Assembly: GCA_032622095.1 (NCBI GenBank)
Contig: CP136069.1
Location: 14,866,450 to 14,930,449 of the forward strand
Direction: 5' to 3'
DNA: 64,000 bases
From: Siphonodentalium dalli
Lineage: Eukaryota > Mollusca > Scaphopoda > Gadilida > Siphonodentaliidae
Position 1 is the first letter of the stretch, and each line of letters begins with the position of its first letter. A program made the position numbers and the translations under genes. Positions 32,104-42,969 of the stretch are shown here, in pieces. Under the pieces are notes generated by a model, which saw nothing but the letters and a program-made list of their open reading frames with translations, searched no databases and was not told the DNA's origin.

Positions 32104-33662
32104 GGAATCCTCTCATTGAGGCCACAAATGGGAGGAAATATAACATAAATATTGTAGGGAACCCCAGCTCCTGTTTAGTTAGAATAGGTAAAAATAAATA
32201 TCGCTCATTAGTGGATAGTGGAGCGGAAGTATCATTGATTCACAAACGCGTCTATGACGCATTACAGTTCCGACCGAAACTAACTAGGGAACACATCAAC
32301 CTTAGCTCCGTGAATGGGAAGTCACTGGGCGTACTTGGTAGCGTGGAACTGACCTTCAGAATGGCGAAACTAAAATTAACCCATAAATTTTATGTGGCGA
32401 ATGATATGACCCGGAATATGATCTTGGGGAGGGATTGGTTGACCTCTCGGGGGGTCAGACTATATTATGATCTGGGATGCCTCAAGGTCAGTGACGTGTA
32501 CGTCCCATTGGAATCGGACGCGCACATAGCTTCCCTGCTGAGATTGACCAGCAAGGTTAGCTTAAAGCCTCAAACATCAACTTTATGTATGGGAAAATCA
32601 AAAAACTTAGCTTCTCTTCACAAGTCGACATTAGTAGAGGTGGCCCAAATCGAGAAAGGTTACCTAGCATCAAAACCCGGTTTGGAGGTAAGGAAGTCGA
32701 TTTCGGAACTAGGTAAAAGACATCAAGTCCCATTGCTACTTGTGAACAACACTAATAAAACCGTTTATCTACGGCGCGGCAGTGTAGTTGGAAAATCAGT
32801 CACGTATGGACGAAGACGCAATCGTGCTGGGAAAGGTTATTGTCAAATAACATTACAGCAACAGCCTAAATCATTTATGATGGTACACAAACACGTGAAA
32901 CAGGCGAAACGCCAACAAGCAGCGAAATTTAACAAAAAGGCCACAGACACCAAATTCGAGATTGGCGAGGCCGTCTATGTGAAGAATCATTTACGAAAAA
33001 GCAAACTTGAAAGCAAATGGAAACCCTACTTCCGCATAACCAAGCAAATAACGCCCGTTACTTTCGAGTTAAGGAACCAATTAACTGGGAAAGTCACACA
33101 ATCCCACGCTGAACACATGCGCAAGGCCAACCTTGAATGGGAAATCCCCAAAATTGACAACAACAAGCGTGCTCAAACGTATGTTGTTCCCCCCGAAGAC
33201 GAAGATAGCGACGTTCCTGCCCCTAACCATGTGGGTGAGTCTTCTGGCGATGAAACAGAACCATTACCAGATGATGTGATCGCTCGATATCGGAGACAAT
33301 GTTCGGACTCCGATGACGAAGATGTCCCTTTAAGCGAGCTTAAGATGCGCTTACAGCGTAGAAAAGCGCGACCCGCACGCTCAGAGCAGCTACAAAACCC
33401 TGACTCGTCCATGGACGAGAGAACAGAGCCGAGTGCCAAGGCACGACGCGCTCCAGCGCCTCGTCGACACGGGCGCAAAGTAACAAAGATGTTTACGAGT
33501 GATGACAGCTCAGAGGATGAGTTAATGGAAGTGGCCGCCATTGAACAAAACCCTCGTGAGGCCCCTCGCAAGTGTAAGCAGCTCATGAATGGAGCGCTTA
33601 GTGACATAAGAACCAAGCAATCATTTAAAAACCTGTTGTACTCAATGGCAGCAGTGATGTAA
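32097..33662 (+). CDS. pol: Pol remnant: aspartic protease fused to integrase C-terminal tail
   Basis: Entered by the -1 slip, it has no plausible ATG of its own. The aspartic protease active site LVDSGAEVSLI lies at about 32208-32240, and the second protease motif ILGRDWL at 32427-32447. Near 32820-32880 the sequence passes straight into an integrase C-terminal region (AKFNKKATDTKFEIGEAVYV, then a W-K-P-Y-F-R-I segment and an H-A-E-H-M-R-K motif typical of Gypsy-type elements). An acidic and then basic tail follows. Reverse transcriptase, RNase H, the integrase zinc domain and the catalytic core are missing, yet the frame is uninterrupted. A normal pol of this group would be more than 1,000 residues; this one is about 520. 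Confidence 0.8.
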   Translation, partial: KLRNPLIEATNGRKYNINIVGNPSSCLVRIGKNKYRSLVDSGAEVSLIHKRVYDALQFRPKLTREHINLSSVNGKSLGVLGSVELTFRMAKLKLTHKFYVANDMTRNMILGRDWLTSRGVRLYYDLGCLKVSDVYVPLESDAHIASLLRLTSKVSLKPQTSTLCMGKSKNLASLHKSTLVEVAQIEKGYLASKPGLEVRKSISELGKRHQVPLLLVNNTNKTVYLRRGSVVGKSVTYGRRRNRAGKGYCQITLQQQPKSFMMVHKHVKQAKRQQAAKFNKKATDTKFEIGEAVYVKNHLRKSKLESKWKPYFRITKQITPVTFELRNQLTGKVTQSHAEHMRKANLEWEIPKIDNNKRAQTYVVPPEDEDSDVPAPNHVGESSGDETEPLPDDVIARYRRQCSDSDDEDVPLSELKMRLQRRKARPARSEQLQNPDSSMDERTEPSAKARRAPAPRRHGRKVTKMFTSDDSSEDELMEVAAIEQNPREAPRKCKQLMNGALSDIRTKQSFKNLLYSMAAVM

Positions 33663-34056
33663 ATAATAATGAAACGCCCGAACTATTTACCTGGATTTCA
33701 TTTCGGAATGAATGAGACCCCACTTTTAACTGTCTTATTGATGACTGATGAGTCTAACCTGGCTTCGTAAATGTTGAAAATAGTTAGCCCGACGCCCCAG
33801 ACCGAATCGCGAATAAATAGTCATGTTCGGATCAATGACAGGTCGCGCGCCCCATGAAACCCGGCACGTGCGCATGGCGATTTAATAAATAAAGCTTTGA
33901 ACTTTACAATCACGCGCCGAGAGATAACGAGCACCGCGCCGACGTGCACGCCGCCACCCTTAGGGTTACTGCGTTTAAGCGCACCCCGCTCAAATAAACA
34001 CGATCGAAAATATGCTCACGACTGACTTAGTGAACAAAAAAGTATTACCCCAATGA
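33663..34056 (+). other. Non-coding interior of the LTR element
   Basis: No frame of note is present. An AATAAATAAAGC stretch near 33886 resembles a polyadenylation signal, which could end a subgenomic transcript. Confidence 0.4.
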
Positions 34057-34347
34057 ATGGTAGAGATGGCCATGGTAGTATTTTGCCCTAGTAACGTAGT
34101 TACAGTAGTAATTTTCATTATCTTGACCCACCGATTCTGGTGGAAATTTGTTAAACATCAGTTGCCAAGGTTAGCCATTATGTATAATAAGCAGTTAGAC
34201 CAGCGACCTGAGGATATCCCGAATGCCGTGTTCAAAGAGCCCATAGACGAAACAATGGAGACGGATGCACCAAAGCCGTCTGCGCTATTCCGGGACAACA
34301 CTCAGGAACGCCTACATGTATATCCAATTATAGCCGTCAGAGGCTGA
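34057..34347 (+). CDS. Small membrane-anchored ORF of the LTR element (function unknown)
   Basis: It is 96 residues from an ATG, with two more in-frame ATGs close behind. Residues of about 5-26 are strongly hydrophobic (MVVFCPSNVVTVVIFIILTH) and would act as a signal anchor, followed by W/K-rich and then acidic segments. It lies where env-like or accessory ORFs occur in some Gypsy elements. No envelope motif, furin site or cysteine pattern is seen, so I do not call it env. It may be a remnant or a first exon, because the next frame (34810-35130) lacks a start. Confidence 0.45.
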   Translation: MVEMAMVVFCPSNVVTVVIFIILTHRFWWKFVKHQLPRLAIMYNKQLDQRPEDIPNAVFKEPIDETMETDAPKPSALFRDNTQERLHVYPIIAVRG

Positions 34348-34800
34348 CCACATCTGTGGCGGATTTGGATTAGTATTAATTATGTATCGTATATTAATGT
34401 ATTCCGAATTTCCTCCGTAATTATTGTTGCGCGGATATCAGAATCATTCGCATGTATATAGACATTTATGCATTTCATATATTTCAAATATTAATTGTTG
34501 CATAACGATGTCCAGGGTATTATAGTTGTATAATCATCAGAATGATTATAGCAAGCGTTGAATAGGGACTATAAATCCCGACATTCAGTCATACGTTTTG
34601 ATAATTGAAATCAATCACCCCGACTTATCTTGTGTTTAAACTGTTCGTCAACAAATCCATCTATATAATTAGTTGTAAATTCCATTTTCGTATTGGGCCG
34701 ATCTGACGACCCTCAAGCGATACCGATAAATTGGAAAATTAACCATTGTGTATTCTGACTGTGTCATTTGTTCTCAAACCTCACACAAATATCCGTTTGA

Positions 34801-35130
34801 GTATTACAGGCTGACCATGGCGGTGGAACAAGGGTCGACCAGTTGTCAGAACCTACCCCATACTCGGACATTGAGGACGAAAATACCTCGACATCCGATG
34901 ATGACGAAAATGACGACGCCATGAAATTTCAATCATAGTTTTACACCGAAAGAGTCACAGCCAGTGGGTCGGAGTTGTCTGAGAGACGCCCAGACGACCC
35001 GATCTACACGGAGACGACCGACATCGAACCAGCTATCCATCGCCGATGCCGCTGTTGCGAAACACTTCGACGAATCATCGACCTGCTGCGCAGCGACGAA
35101 TTGGACTTGCGATTTCAAGATCAACTTTAA
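34801..35130 (+). CDS. Acidic 3' ORF segment ending just before the 3' LTR, interrupted by one TAG
   Basis: The frame is open from after a TGA at 34798 to TAA at 35128, with a single in-frame TAG after MKFQS at about 34937. It has an Asp/Glu/Ser-rich part (YSDIEDENTSTSDDDENDD), then a part with E/R-rich segments and a CRCCETLRR motif. Codon composition and lack of other stops suggest real coding. There is no usable ATG at the 5' end, but TATTACAG|GC at 34809 looks like a splice acceptor. The frame would match phase-0 joining to the 34057 ORF at a weak donor. The function is unknown. Confidence 0.4.
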
Positions 35131-35132
35131 AT

Positions 35133-35151
35133 CGAAAAAGTGAAGGAGTAA
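35133..35151 (+). promoter_or_regulatory. Polypurine tract
   Basis: CGAAAAAGTGAAGGAGTAA directly precedes the 3' LTR. It is mostly purine and sits where plus-strand priming takes place. Confidence 0.55.
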
Positions 35152-35859
35152 TGTGCCAAGACAACCACAGGGACATAACTTTCAACCCGGGAAGAAGATA
35201 GGAAATCTCTGTCAGAGGGGCGCTCGATTACCACACATATCAGCGTCGCTGTTGACCACATCTAGATCACAAAAGTACTGAGCACCAAATCGAATTAGCG
35301 AGCGTCCATGATGATTTGTGGAGTAAACAGAAACGGTCTTGAGGATTAAGCAAGGCCAGATGTATCGCCTAGAAAAGCTACTGAACCCAGAAGAGTTAAT
35401 AGGACCCATGGGGAGATGACGATAACTCAATTACCCTAAGTACGATGAACCGACGCGCCGTGAAAATACACATGGCCGTCATTAGCAGACACTGGGTATT
35501 TTAGGAAGAAGCAAACCGACATCCACAGACAGTTCTAACCAGCTACCCTATAGTAACAACGAATTCTCGGACGCGTGGAAAAGCAGTGTGGAGAAATGGA
35601 CGAGAATACAAGGTAAACATTATGTGCCGACGGAGGAAGAAGAAGAGCAGACGACAGGAAGACGAACTCGACCGGAACTCAACCGAGTAGAAGACAAGCA
35701 GACACACACAACCTATGAAGACGGAAGAAGACCCGAAACCAAGCAGACGACAGGAAGAGAAACCCAGATGCCGATGATTGAACATTATTGACTTTGTTAT
35801 ATATAAATAATCAAACAGTTCTGATAGCATTAAGAGTTATATGTACCCGTATTGGCACA
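35152..35859 (+). repeat. 3' LTR
   Basis: 708 bp with the same TGTGCCAA...TTGGCACA ends. It differs from the 5' LTR at two positions by eye: AGCTACCC versus AGCAACCC, and CACACACAACC versus CACACCCAACC. Confidence 0.92.
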
Positions 35860-36522
35860 AATATATAATAGATTATTAACTTCACATGGTGCGGCGCGGC
35901 AGCGAAGAACGCGGAATGTGCGGCAGTGGCCAGGCACCTCAGGTCTGAAGAATAGGTAAACTAAGATTTGTTTTTATTTTAAATGCACCCTATTATGTAA
36001 TGAATCGACCGATAACTCCAGTTAGGGTAGCTTGATCTGAATCATAGTTGGTATGATTGTGTATCTACGGGCAAGAACGTATTCTCTGTATTTCGTATCG
36101 TTTTACCGCTATAATGCTTTGCCGTATATAGAGGAAGTTCGAGAGTGAGTTTAGTACAATTTTGTCAACATTTTTGGTTTGCGGCCGATAACTCTGTTTG
36201 GATTTATCGACATGAACACAAGTTGGTATACGTACGTGTGCATTACCTGGATCGAAATACACGACAAATTTAAATAAGGGACCGTCGAATCATTTTACAC
36301 GAGTTATGGCCCTTGTTTTTACTTATAATTCTGCTGATTTTGTTATAACATTTCTGATTTCTGACGACGATTTGGATTATTTGAACTGAACCAAAGTTCA
36401 CCAGCTAAACCAGCCAACATGCTAAGTTCGTCGAATAAGGGTTCCGTCCAATTATTTTTACCGACGTTACTACATTTTTCGACATACAATCAGCATTGAC
36501 ATCGGTTTAGTTAGGGTGTTAA
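35860..36522. other. Spacer without recognised gene
   Basis: No supported gene. The sequence resumes host-like AT-rich DNA after the LTR element. Confidence 0.45.
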
Positions 36523-38478
36523 TCTCACCAACGCACCTTTGACATATAGGTCATCACGCGTCACGTGATTATCATATATATCAGTTTCAGCACATTGGGC
36601 TCGGTTTTCATCACAGTGTGCACGGGATATGCGTTTTATGAACACAATATTGTCATGTTTTGATAAGTGAGTTAACCCTTTATCAGAAACTCACCACATG
36701 CCGCTCGGATTTTTAACATATAGGTCATCAAGGGCCTCGTGACTATCATATATATATCAGTTTTAGCGCTTTGGGCTCGGTTTTCGTCCCAGTGTGCACG
36801 GGATATGCGTTTTCTGAACACAATTTGGGCGTGATTTGATTCGTATGTTAACCCTTTACAGAATCTTTCCACACGCAGCTCGGATTTTTGACATATAGGT
36901 CATCACGCGTCACGTGATTATCATATATATCAGTTTTAGCACATTAGGCTCGGTTTTCATCCCAGTGTGCACGGGATATGCGTTTCATGAACACAATATT
37001 GTCATGGTTGGATATGTGTGTTAACCTTTTATCAGAATATCACCACACGCCGCTCGGATTTTTGACATTTAGGTCATCACGCGTCACGTGCTTATCATAT
37101 ATATATATATATATATATATATCAGATTTAGCACATATGGCTCGGTTTTCGTCCCAGTGTGCACGGGATATGCGTTTTCTGAAAACAATATGGTCATGGT
37201 TTGATTCGTGTGTCAAGCTTTTATCAGAATCTCACCGCACGCAGCTCGTATTTTGGACATATATGTCATCACGCGTCACGTGCTTATCATATATATATAT
37301 ATATATCAGATTTAGCACATATGGCTCGGTTTTCGTCCCAGTGTGCACGGGATATGCGTTTTCTGAAAACAATATGGTCATGGTTTGATTCGTGTGTCAA
37401 TCTTTTATCAGAATCTCACCGCACGCAGCTCGTATTTTTGACATATATGTCATCACGCGTCACGTGCTTATCATATATATATCAGATTTAACACATATGG
37501 CTCGGTTTTCATCACAGTGTGCACGGGATATGCGTTTTCTGAACACGATATGGGAATGCTTTGATTCGTGTGTTAGCCCTTTATCAGAATCTCACGCGCA
37601 TTGGGCTCGGGTTTCGTCCCAGTGTGCACGGGATATGCGTTTTATATATGGACATGATTTGATTTGCGTTTTAACCCTTTATCAGAATCTGACCACACGC
37701 AGCTCGGAGTTTTGACATATATGTCATAAAGGGCCACGTGACTATCATATATATCACTTTTAGCGCATAGGGCTCGGTTTTTGTCCCAGTGTGCACGGGA
37801 TATGCGTTTTCTGAACACAATTTGGGCGTGATTTATTCGTATGTTAACCCATTATCAGAATCTCACCACACGCAGCTCGGATTTTTGAGATATAGGTCAT
37901 CGCTGGTCACGTGATTATCATATATAACAGTTTTAGCGCATTGGGCTCGGTTTTTATACCAGTTTGCTAGGGATATGCGTTTTCTGAACACAATAAGGCC
38001 ATGGTTTTCTGAACACAATAAGGCCATGATTTGATTCGTGTGTTGACGCTTTATCAGAATCTCACCACACGCAGCTCGGATTTATGACATATATGTCATC
38101 ACGCGTCACGCGTTTATCATATATATATATATCAGTTTTAGCACATAGGGCTCGGTTTTCGTCCCAGTGTGCAAGGGATATGCGTTTTCTGAACACAATA
38201 TGGGCTTGGTTTGATTCGTGTGTGAAACCTTTATCAGAATCTCACCACATGCCTCTCGGATTTTTGACATATAGGTCATGAAGGGCCACGTGTCTCATAT
38301 ATATCAGTTTTAGCGCATTGGGCTCGGATTTTGTCACAGTGTGCACGGGATATGCGTTTTATGAACACAATATGGGCATGATTTGATTCACGTGTTAAGC
38401 ATTTATCATAATCTCACCACACGCAGCTCGGATTTTTTACATATAGGTCATCCCGGGCCACGTGCCTATCATATATGA
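36523..38478. repeat. ~177-bp tandem repeat array, about 11 units
   Basis: Each unit contains ACATATAGGTCATCACGCGT, then CACGTG, TATCATATATATCAG, GGCTCGGTTTTCGTCCCAGT, GTGCACGGGATATGCGTTTT and TTTATCAGAATCTCACCACA. Units start near 36540, 36716, 36891, 37066, 37255, 37440, 37716, 37888, 38086, 38266 and 38439. A shortened unit lies near 37600. Length variation comes mostly from the AT run inside. Frames through it are by-products. Confidence 0.88.
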
Positions 38479-39360
38479 CCTTGACCTTTTCATATGACCT
38501 TGAACATTGCATGGGTTCCACATGGGTTCCACATGTACCAGGTTTATGGGCCGTTGATATTAATCCGCAGTTACATGAACACATGTCGCCCAAACCAGGT
38601 TAGTGCTTTCATAAAACTGTTTTGTTCCATGTTTTTCTTAAAATGTCTTCCGTTGCCATGGAAACGCAAAGTTCGAGCTAATCGCACTACTTTTTAGCAC
38701 TTCACTGTAGCTTATTTTAAGGCCAATGTCTTCAGTTATTCAAAAACATATGACTATCCCATCTGTACATTAGGCATGTTGGTCTAAGCGTGTTCTGACA
38801 TTTGCCTCTTTTCCTAGATGAAATGGGGTAGTTGATAATAAGGGCAAATAGCGCCTAATTTAAAAATGCAGCCAACAGATTCAAATTGTCCAGAACATGC
38901 ATCAGCTGCGACAATCACTATGATGTGATATATTATTTTGACTAGGGTGATAGTGGGTTAATTTCTGACGCATAATAGTTGATCATATATGTGAACATAT
39001 CACATCACATATTCAAAAATAGACAGTCGCATATGAAAATATTGACAGTTTTGGGTGATGCGCTCGATGACCTTGACCTTTTCTGGTGACCTTGATCTTT
39101 GCATGGGATAGGAATGTACCAATTGTGTGGTCCATTTGGTAGTTGTATGCATTGGTATGAACAAATTTGATTTCAATAAACGTGGTACTGTCGTAAACCA
39201 GCTTTTCCTATTTTCCTCTTGAAAATAATTCCGTTGCCTTGGAAACAAGAATTTCGAGTCAATTGCAACACTTAAATTCACCACAGCACGGCGTATCATA
39301 CAACCAATGAGATGGACTTTCCAAAAACATATAACAATCCCATATGTAGGGTGGGTGCAT
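38475..39360. repeat. Two diverged direct repeats of ~300 bp
   Basis: 38480-38790 and 39065-39360 share TGACCTTGACCTTTTC, GCATGGG, TCCGTTGCC(A/T)TGGAAAC, CAAAAACATAT and ATCCCAT(C/A)TGTA in the same order. The DNA between (38790-39065) has no recognised content. Confidence 0.6.
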
Positions 39361-39699
39361 TAAACTCCTTAAATACAGCCTTTTTTTGTTAGCTGCCGCT
39401 CGCCTATTCAGATTGACAACACACATCGTCATTCTTATATATTAATTAAATGAAGTGACCCTCGACGGCGAAATCGTTTTCGCTAGTTTATCGACTATAT
39501 AATCGTCCTTAATCGAGTAGTAAATATTTGAGCGTAGTTCTGGTGATGTTTTCTATGGTGTGGTACGGTCGATTTGCTTCAATTTTTCGGCGATGTTAGT
39601 AGAATGTTACATTCCTCCAGTTTTCATAGCGGCTGTACACTAACTAATCAGTTTCACGCGAACAAGTATATGATATGTCTTTAATTTGCAATATGTTGT

Positions 39700-40055
39700 A
39701 TGTTTGACTATATGTGGGCATATCGTGCCTCAAATAAACACAACACACAATACAACAAACACCACCACCGTGAATATAAGACGACCGAGCACGACAACCG
39801 AAAATCAATACCAACGTGCAAGGTACTCGACAATGCTATGACCGCGTGAAAGGGTGGAGCCACATCGATCAACTCGCCTGAAATACTGATGTAGAATTGG
39901 ATCACTTTCTTTCGTTCTGGAGTTGGTCGAAGAGAACTCTTTTATAGTACTGATAAACTGTTTGTTGACGAACGCTCAATCAATATAGCCTGGATATTAA
40001 AGAACACAGTTATTCCGGGACTTTTCGTTTTATTTTTCAACAAAAATAAAACACG
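39700..40055 (+). promoter_or_regulatory. Upstream region of the second PAN exon
   Basis: It is homologous in inverted orientation to about 930-1300. Shared blocks include ACGACAACCGAAAATCAATA, GGTACTCGACAATG, ATGTAGAATTGGATCACTTT and TAGTACTGATA. Confidence 0.5.
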
Positions 40056-40301
40056 ATGATTCTTTTAATATTTATTGGTTGTATCTACCAGTCAGCAGCA
40101 GCGACATCACATGTTGTGAGTGCAAACTTTGTCAAAGGTAGCGGCCAACTGAATAAGAACTATATCTTGGCAACTATTACGTCAAAATCAGAAGTGGATT
40201 GCGGCGTGCAATGTCTGAGAGATCAGGATGCAAATCCTTCGCCGTCAATGACTTCATTTGTGTTCTGTACAGTGACGCTAGTGGGGTTCTATATATTACT
40301 G
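40056..40301 (+). pseudogene. PAN/apple-domain first exon, one-base frameshift
   Basis: It starts at ATG 40056 with a hydrophobic signal peptide, then SHVVSANFVKGSGQLNKN and a TITSKSEVDCGVQCL segment, almost as in the 676-925 copy. Near 40218 one base is missing relative to the other copy, so the frame shifts. The expected GCKSFA and CVLYSDASGV continue in another frame. The donor G|GTGAGT at 40302 is kept. A one-base deletion may be genuine or a sequencing error. Helitron-like DNA starts right after the donor. Confidence 0.65.
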
Positions 40302-40309
40302 GTGAGTAT

Positions 40310-40870
40310 ATACATATATTTTATAGAATCGAAAACAGCTGGACCGATTTACCTCAAACTCCCAGCACCCTTCTCCACTCCCAGTCACAAACACGGCACT
40401 ATGGAGATAACGCTAAACGCTCCTTATATCTTCCATATTTGGGTTCGTTAACAGGTTAACGCTCTTTATTCACTTCGGTTTACGTTATCGCTCGAAATGG
40501 AACTCGCTTCTGTGTGTGATTTTTACGTACTTATGGCTTCATTGGAACGGCGGTCAGTTTTTCCGCCCGAGGTGATCTTCACCTTGAAACGGGTACCCAC
40601 AAATGATAGATATGTGTGTGTCCTTTATAGACTCGAACCGATTGAGCTCAAACTTGCTACCTACGGGAATTGTCATGGACGGGTTAAATTGATACCCCGA
40701 CCTGACCTTGACCTTGAAAATGACCAATTCAAGGTCAAATCAGGTAAAACTGGCGGATTTCGACGAAATTTTACACCTAGGTGCAGCATACGTGTCTCGG
40801 AAGCTGTTGCAATTGCTTTTTCGAACACAGCCATGAGACGAACCACGCCAGTGGCGGGCTAACCTGCTAG
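40310..40870 (+). mobile_element. Helitron-like unit A (5' end unclear)
   Basis: It carries GAATCGAAAACAGCTGGACC, the TTCCGCCCGAGGTGATCTTC block and AATTCAAGGTCAAAT. It ends with a CGCCAGTGGCG hairpin and GGCTAACCTGCTAG at 40870. It lies in what would be the first intron of the PAN copy. Confidence 0.5.
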
Positions 40871-40903
40871 TCTACTATATATTTTGAGAACTACGTATAT
40901 ATA

Positions 40904-40986
<83 letters not shown>

Positions 40987-41667
40987 ATACATTATGGAAT
41001 CGAAAACGGCTGCACCGATTGACCTCAAACTTCTATCTAAGAGTAAAAACCCACGGGAATGGTCGTCGCGGCGTTTTCGAGTAGATCCGAGCACCCATTC
41101 TCCACACCTAGTCACAAAAAAATGGCACTGTGGGATTAATCACATTGATAGTTAAAGAGCGTTTGTATCCGCAGTGTCGTTGATAAATAGCGTATGCGTG
41201 TAATGTGATTCTTACGCTTGGGTCCATACCTGAGCGTGACTGTGTCCAGACATGAGCGTGTTGTGTGATTCTTACGTACTTACGGCTTCCTAGGAACGGC
41301 ATCGGGTCAGTTTTTCCGCCCGAGGTGATCTTCACCTTGAAACTGGTACCCACAAATGATAGATATGTGTGTGTCCTTTATAGACTCGAACCGATTGAGC
41401 TCAAACTTGCTACCTACGGGAAGTATCATGGACGGGTTAAATTGTGACCCCGACCTGACATTGACCTTGAAAATGATCACTTCAAGGTCAAATCGGGTAA
41501 AATTGAAAACAAATAAAAATAAAATTAAAATAATTAATACAAAAAGCCAGTAAATTAAAAAGGCGCATTTAACTCATTGAAAAACAATAAATTAAATAAC
41601 ACAATTAATGAAACAAATTTTTAACATGTTTCTGAGGATTGCCGTCAGTGGCGGGCTAACCTGCTAG
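40871..41667 (+). mobile_element. Helitron-like unit B
   Basis: It starts TCTACTATATATTTTGAGAA directly after the previous CTAG and ends with GTCAGTGGCGGGCTAACCTG plus CTAG at 41667. Internal blocks match unit A. It contains an AT run (40909-40965) and a TG run (40966-40987). TC start, CTAG end and head-to-tail joining fit non-autonomous Helitron/Helentron arrays. Confidence 0.55.
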
Positions 41668-42168
41668 TCTACTATATATTTTGAGACTTCCGTATATATA
41701 TGTGTGTGTGTATATATGTATGTATATATGTACTTTATATAATCGAAAACGGTGCACCTATTTACCACAAACTTCCTATCTTAGGGTATAAATCCACGGG
41801 AATGGTCGTCACGGCGTTTTGGAGAAGCTCCTATCACCCATTCTTCACTCCCAGTCACACAAACGGCACTGTGGAGTTAACGCTAAACGCTCCTCATATC
41901 TTCCGTATTTAGGTTCGTTAACCGGCTAACGCTCTTTATTCCCTTAGGCCTTCACATACGACTTTTGTTTACGTTATCGCTCGAAATGGAACTCGCTTAT
42001 GTGTGCGATTCTTACGTACTTAGGGCTTCCTAGGAACGGGGAACATTTTCATCGGGTCAGTTTTCCGCCTGATGTGATCTTCACCTCGAAACGGGTACCC
42101 ACAAATTATATATATGTGTTTGTCCTGTATAGACTCGCAAACTTGCTACATCCGGGAAGTGTCATGGA
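41668..42168 (+). mobile_element. Helitron-like unit C, truncated
   Basis: It starts TCTACTATATATTTTGAGAC and follows units A and B through the GGGTACCCACAAAT block. Near 42168 it runs into a GAT array before reaching a 3' end. Confidence 0.5.
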
Positions 42169-42778
42169 CACTAATGATGATGATGGCGATGGTAATGTTG
42201 ATGATGATGATTATGCTGATGATAACGATGACGATGATGATGATGCTGATGATGATGGATGTGATGGTGATGATGGTGTGACGGTGATGATGATGATAAT
42301 GATAATGATGACGACGATGATGATAATGATGGTGATAATGGAGTGGTGGTGACTTCGTGATTATGATAATGGTGATGGTGGTGATGATGGTGATGATGAT
42401 GATAATGGTGATGATGATGATGATGATGATGATGATGACGACGATGATAATGATGATGCTGGTGGTGTTGATGATGGTTATGATGATGATTATGATGGTG
42501 ATGATGATGTCGTGATGATGTTGTTGATTATGATGATGTTGGTGATGATGGCGATGATGATATTGATGATGATGATGATGACGACGACGATGATGATGTT
42601 GATGTTGATGATGATGATGCTGATGCTGCTGATGATGATGGTGATGGTGTGATGGTGTGATGACGATAATGATAATGATGATAATGATAATGATGATGAT
42701 AATGGTGTGGCGGTGATGATGATGATAATGATGATGGTGTGATGGTGATGACGATGATGGTGACAATGGTGATGATGG

Positions 42779-42809
<31 letters not shown>

Positions 42810-42872
42810 GGTGGTGGTGGTGGTGATGATGACGATGATGATGATGATGATGGGGTGGTGACGATGGTTGTG

Positions 42873-42904
<32 letters not shown>

Positions 42905-42937
42905 GTGGTGGTGAAGATGGTGATGATGTTGTTGTTG

Positions 42938-42969
<32 letters not shown>

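Larger units (their letters stand above)
30180..35859 (+). mobile_element. Ty3/Gypsy-type LTR retrotransposon, internally deleted, very young
   Basis: Two 708-bp LTRs bracket a 4,264-bp interior, with AATA on both sides (30176-30179 and 35860-35863) as target duplication. The order is LTR, primer-binding site, gag, frameshift, protease, integrase tail, two small 3' frames, polypurine tract, LTR. Reverse transcriptase, RNase H and the integrase core are absent, so it cannot copy itself but may be mobilised by a relative. The LTRs differ at two positions by my reading, which indicates a recent insertion. Confidence 0.9.

Noticed and set aside
33173-33616. Minus-strand 147-aa frame
   Set aside because: It is a Ser/Arg-rich shadow of the acidic tail of pol.
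34057-34347. Retroviral-type envelope gene
   Set aside because: Only a short hydrophobic segment is present, with no cleavage site, cysteine pattern or fusion-peptide-like region. It is kept as an ORF of unknown function.
36523-38478. CRISPR-like repeat-spacer array
   Set aside because: Units of about 177 bp are repeated along their full length with no unique spacers, in a eukaryotic context.
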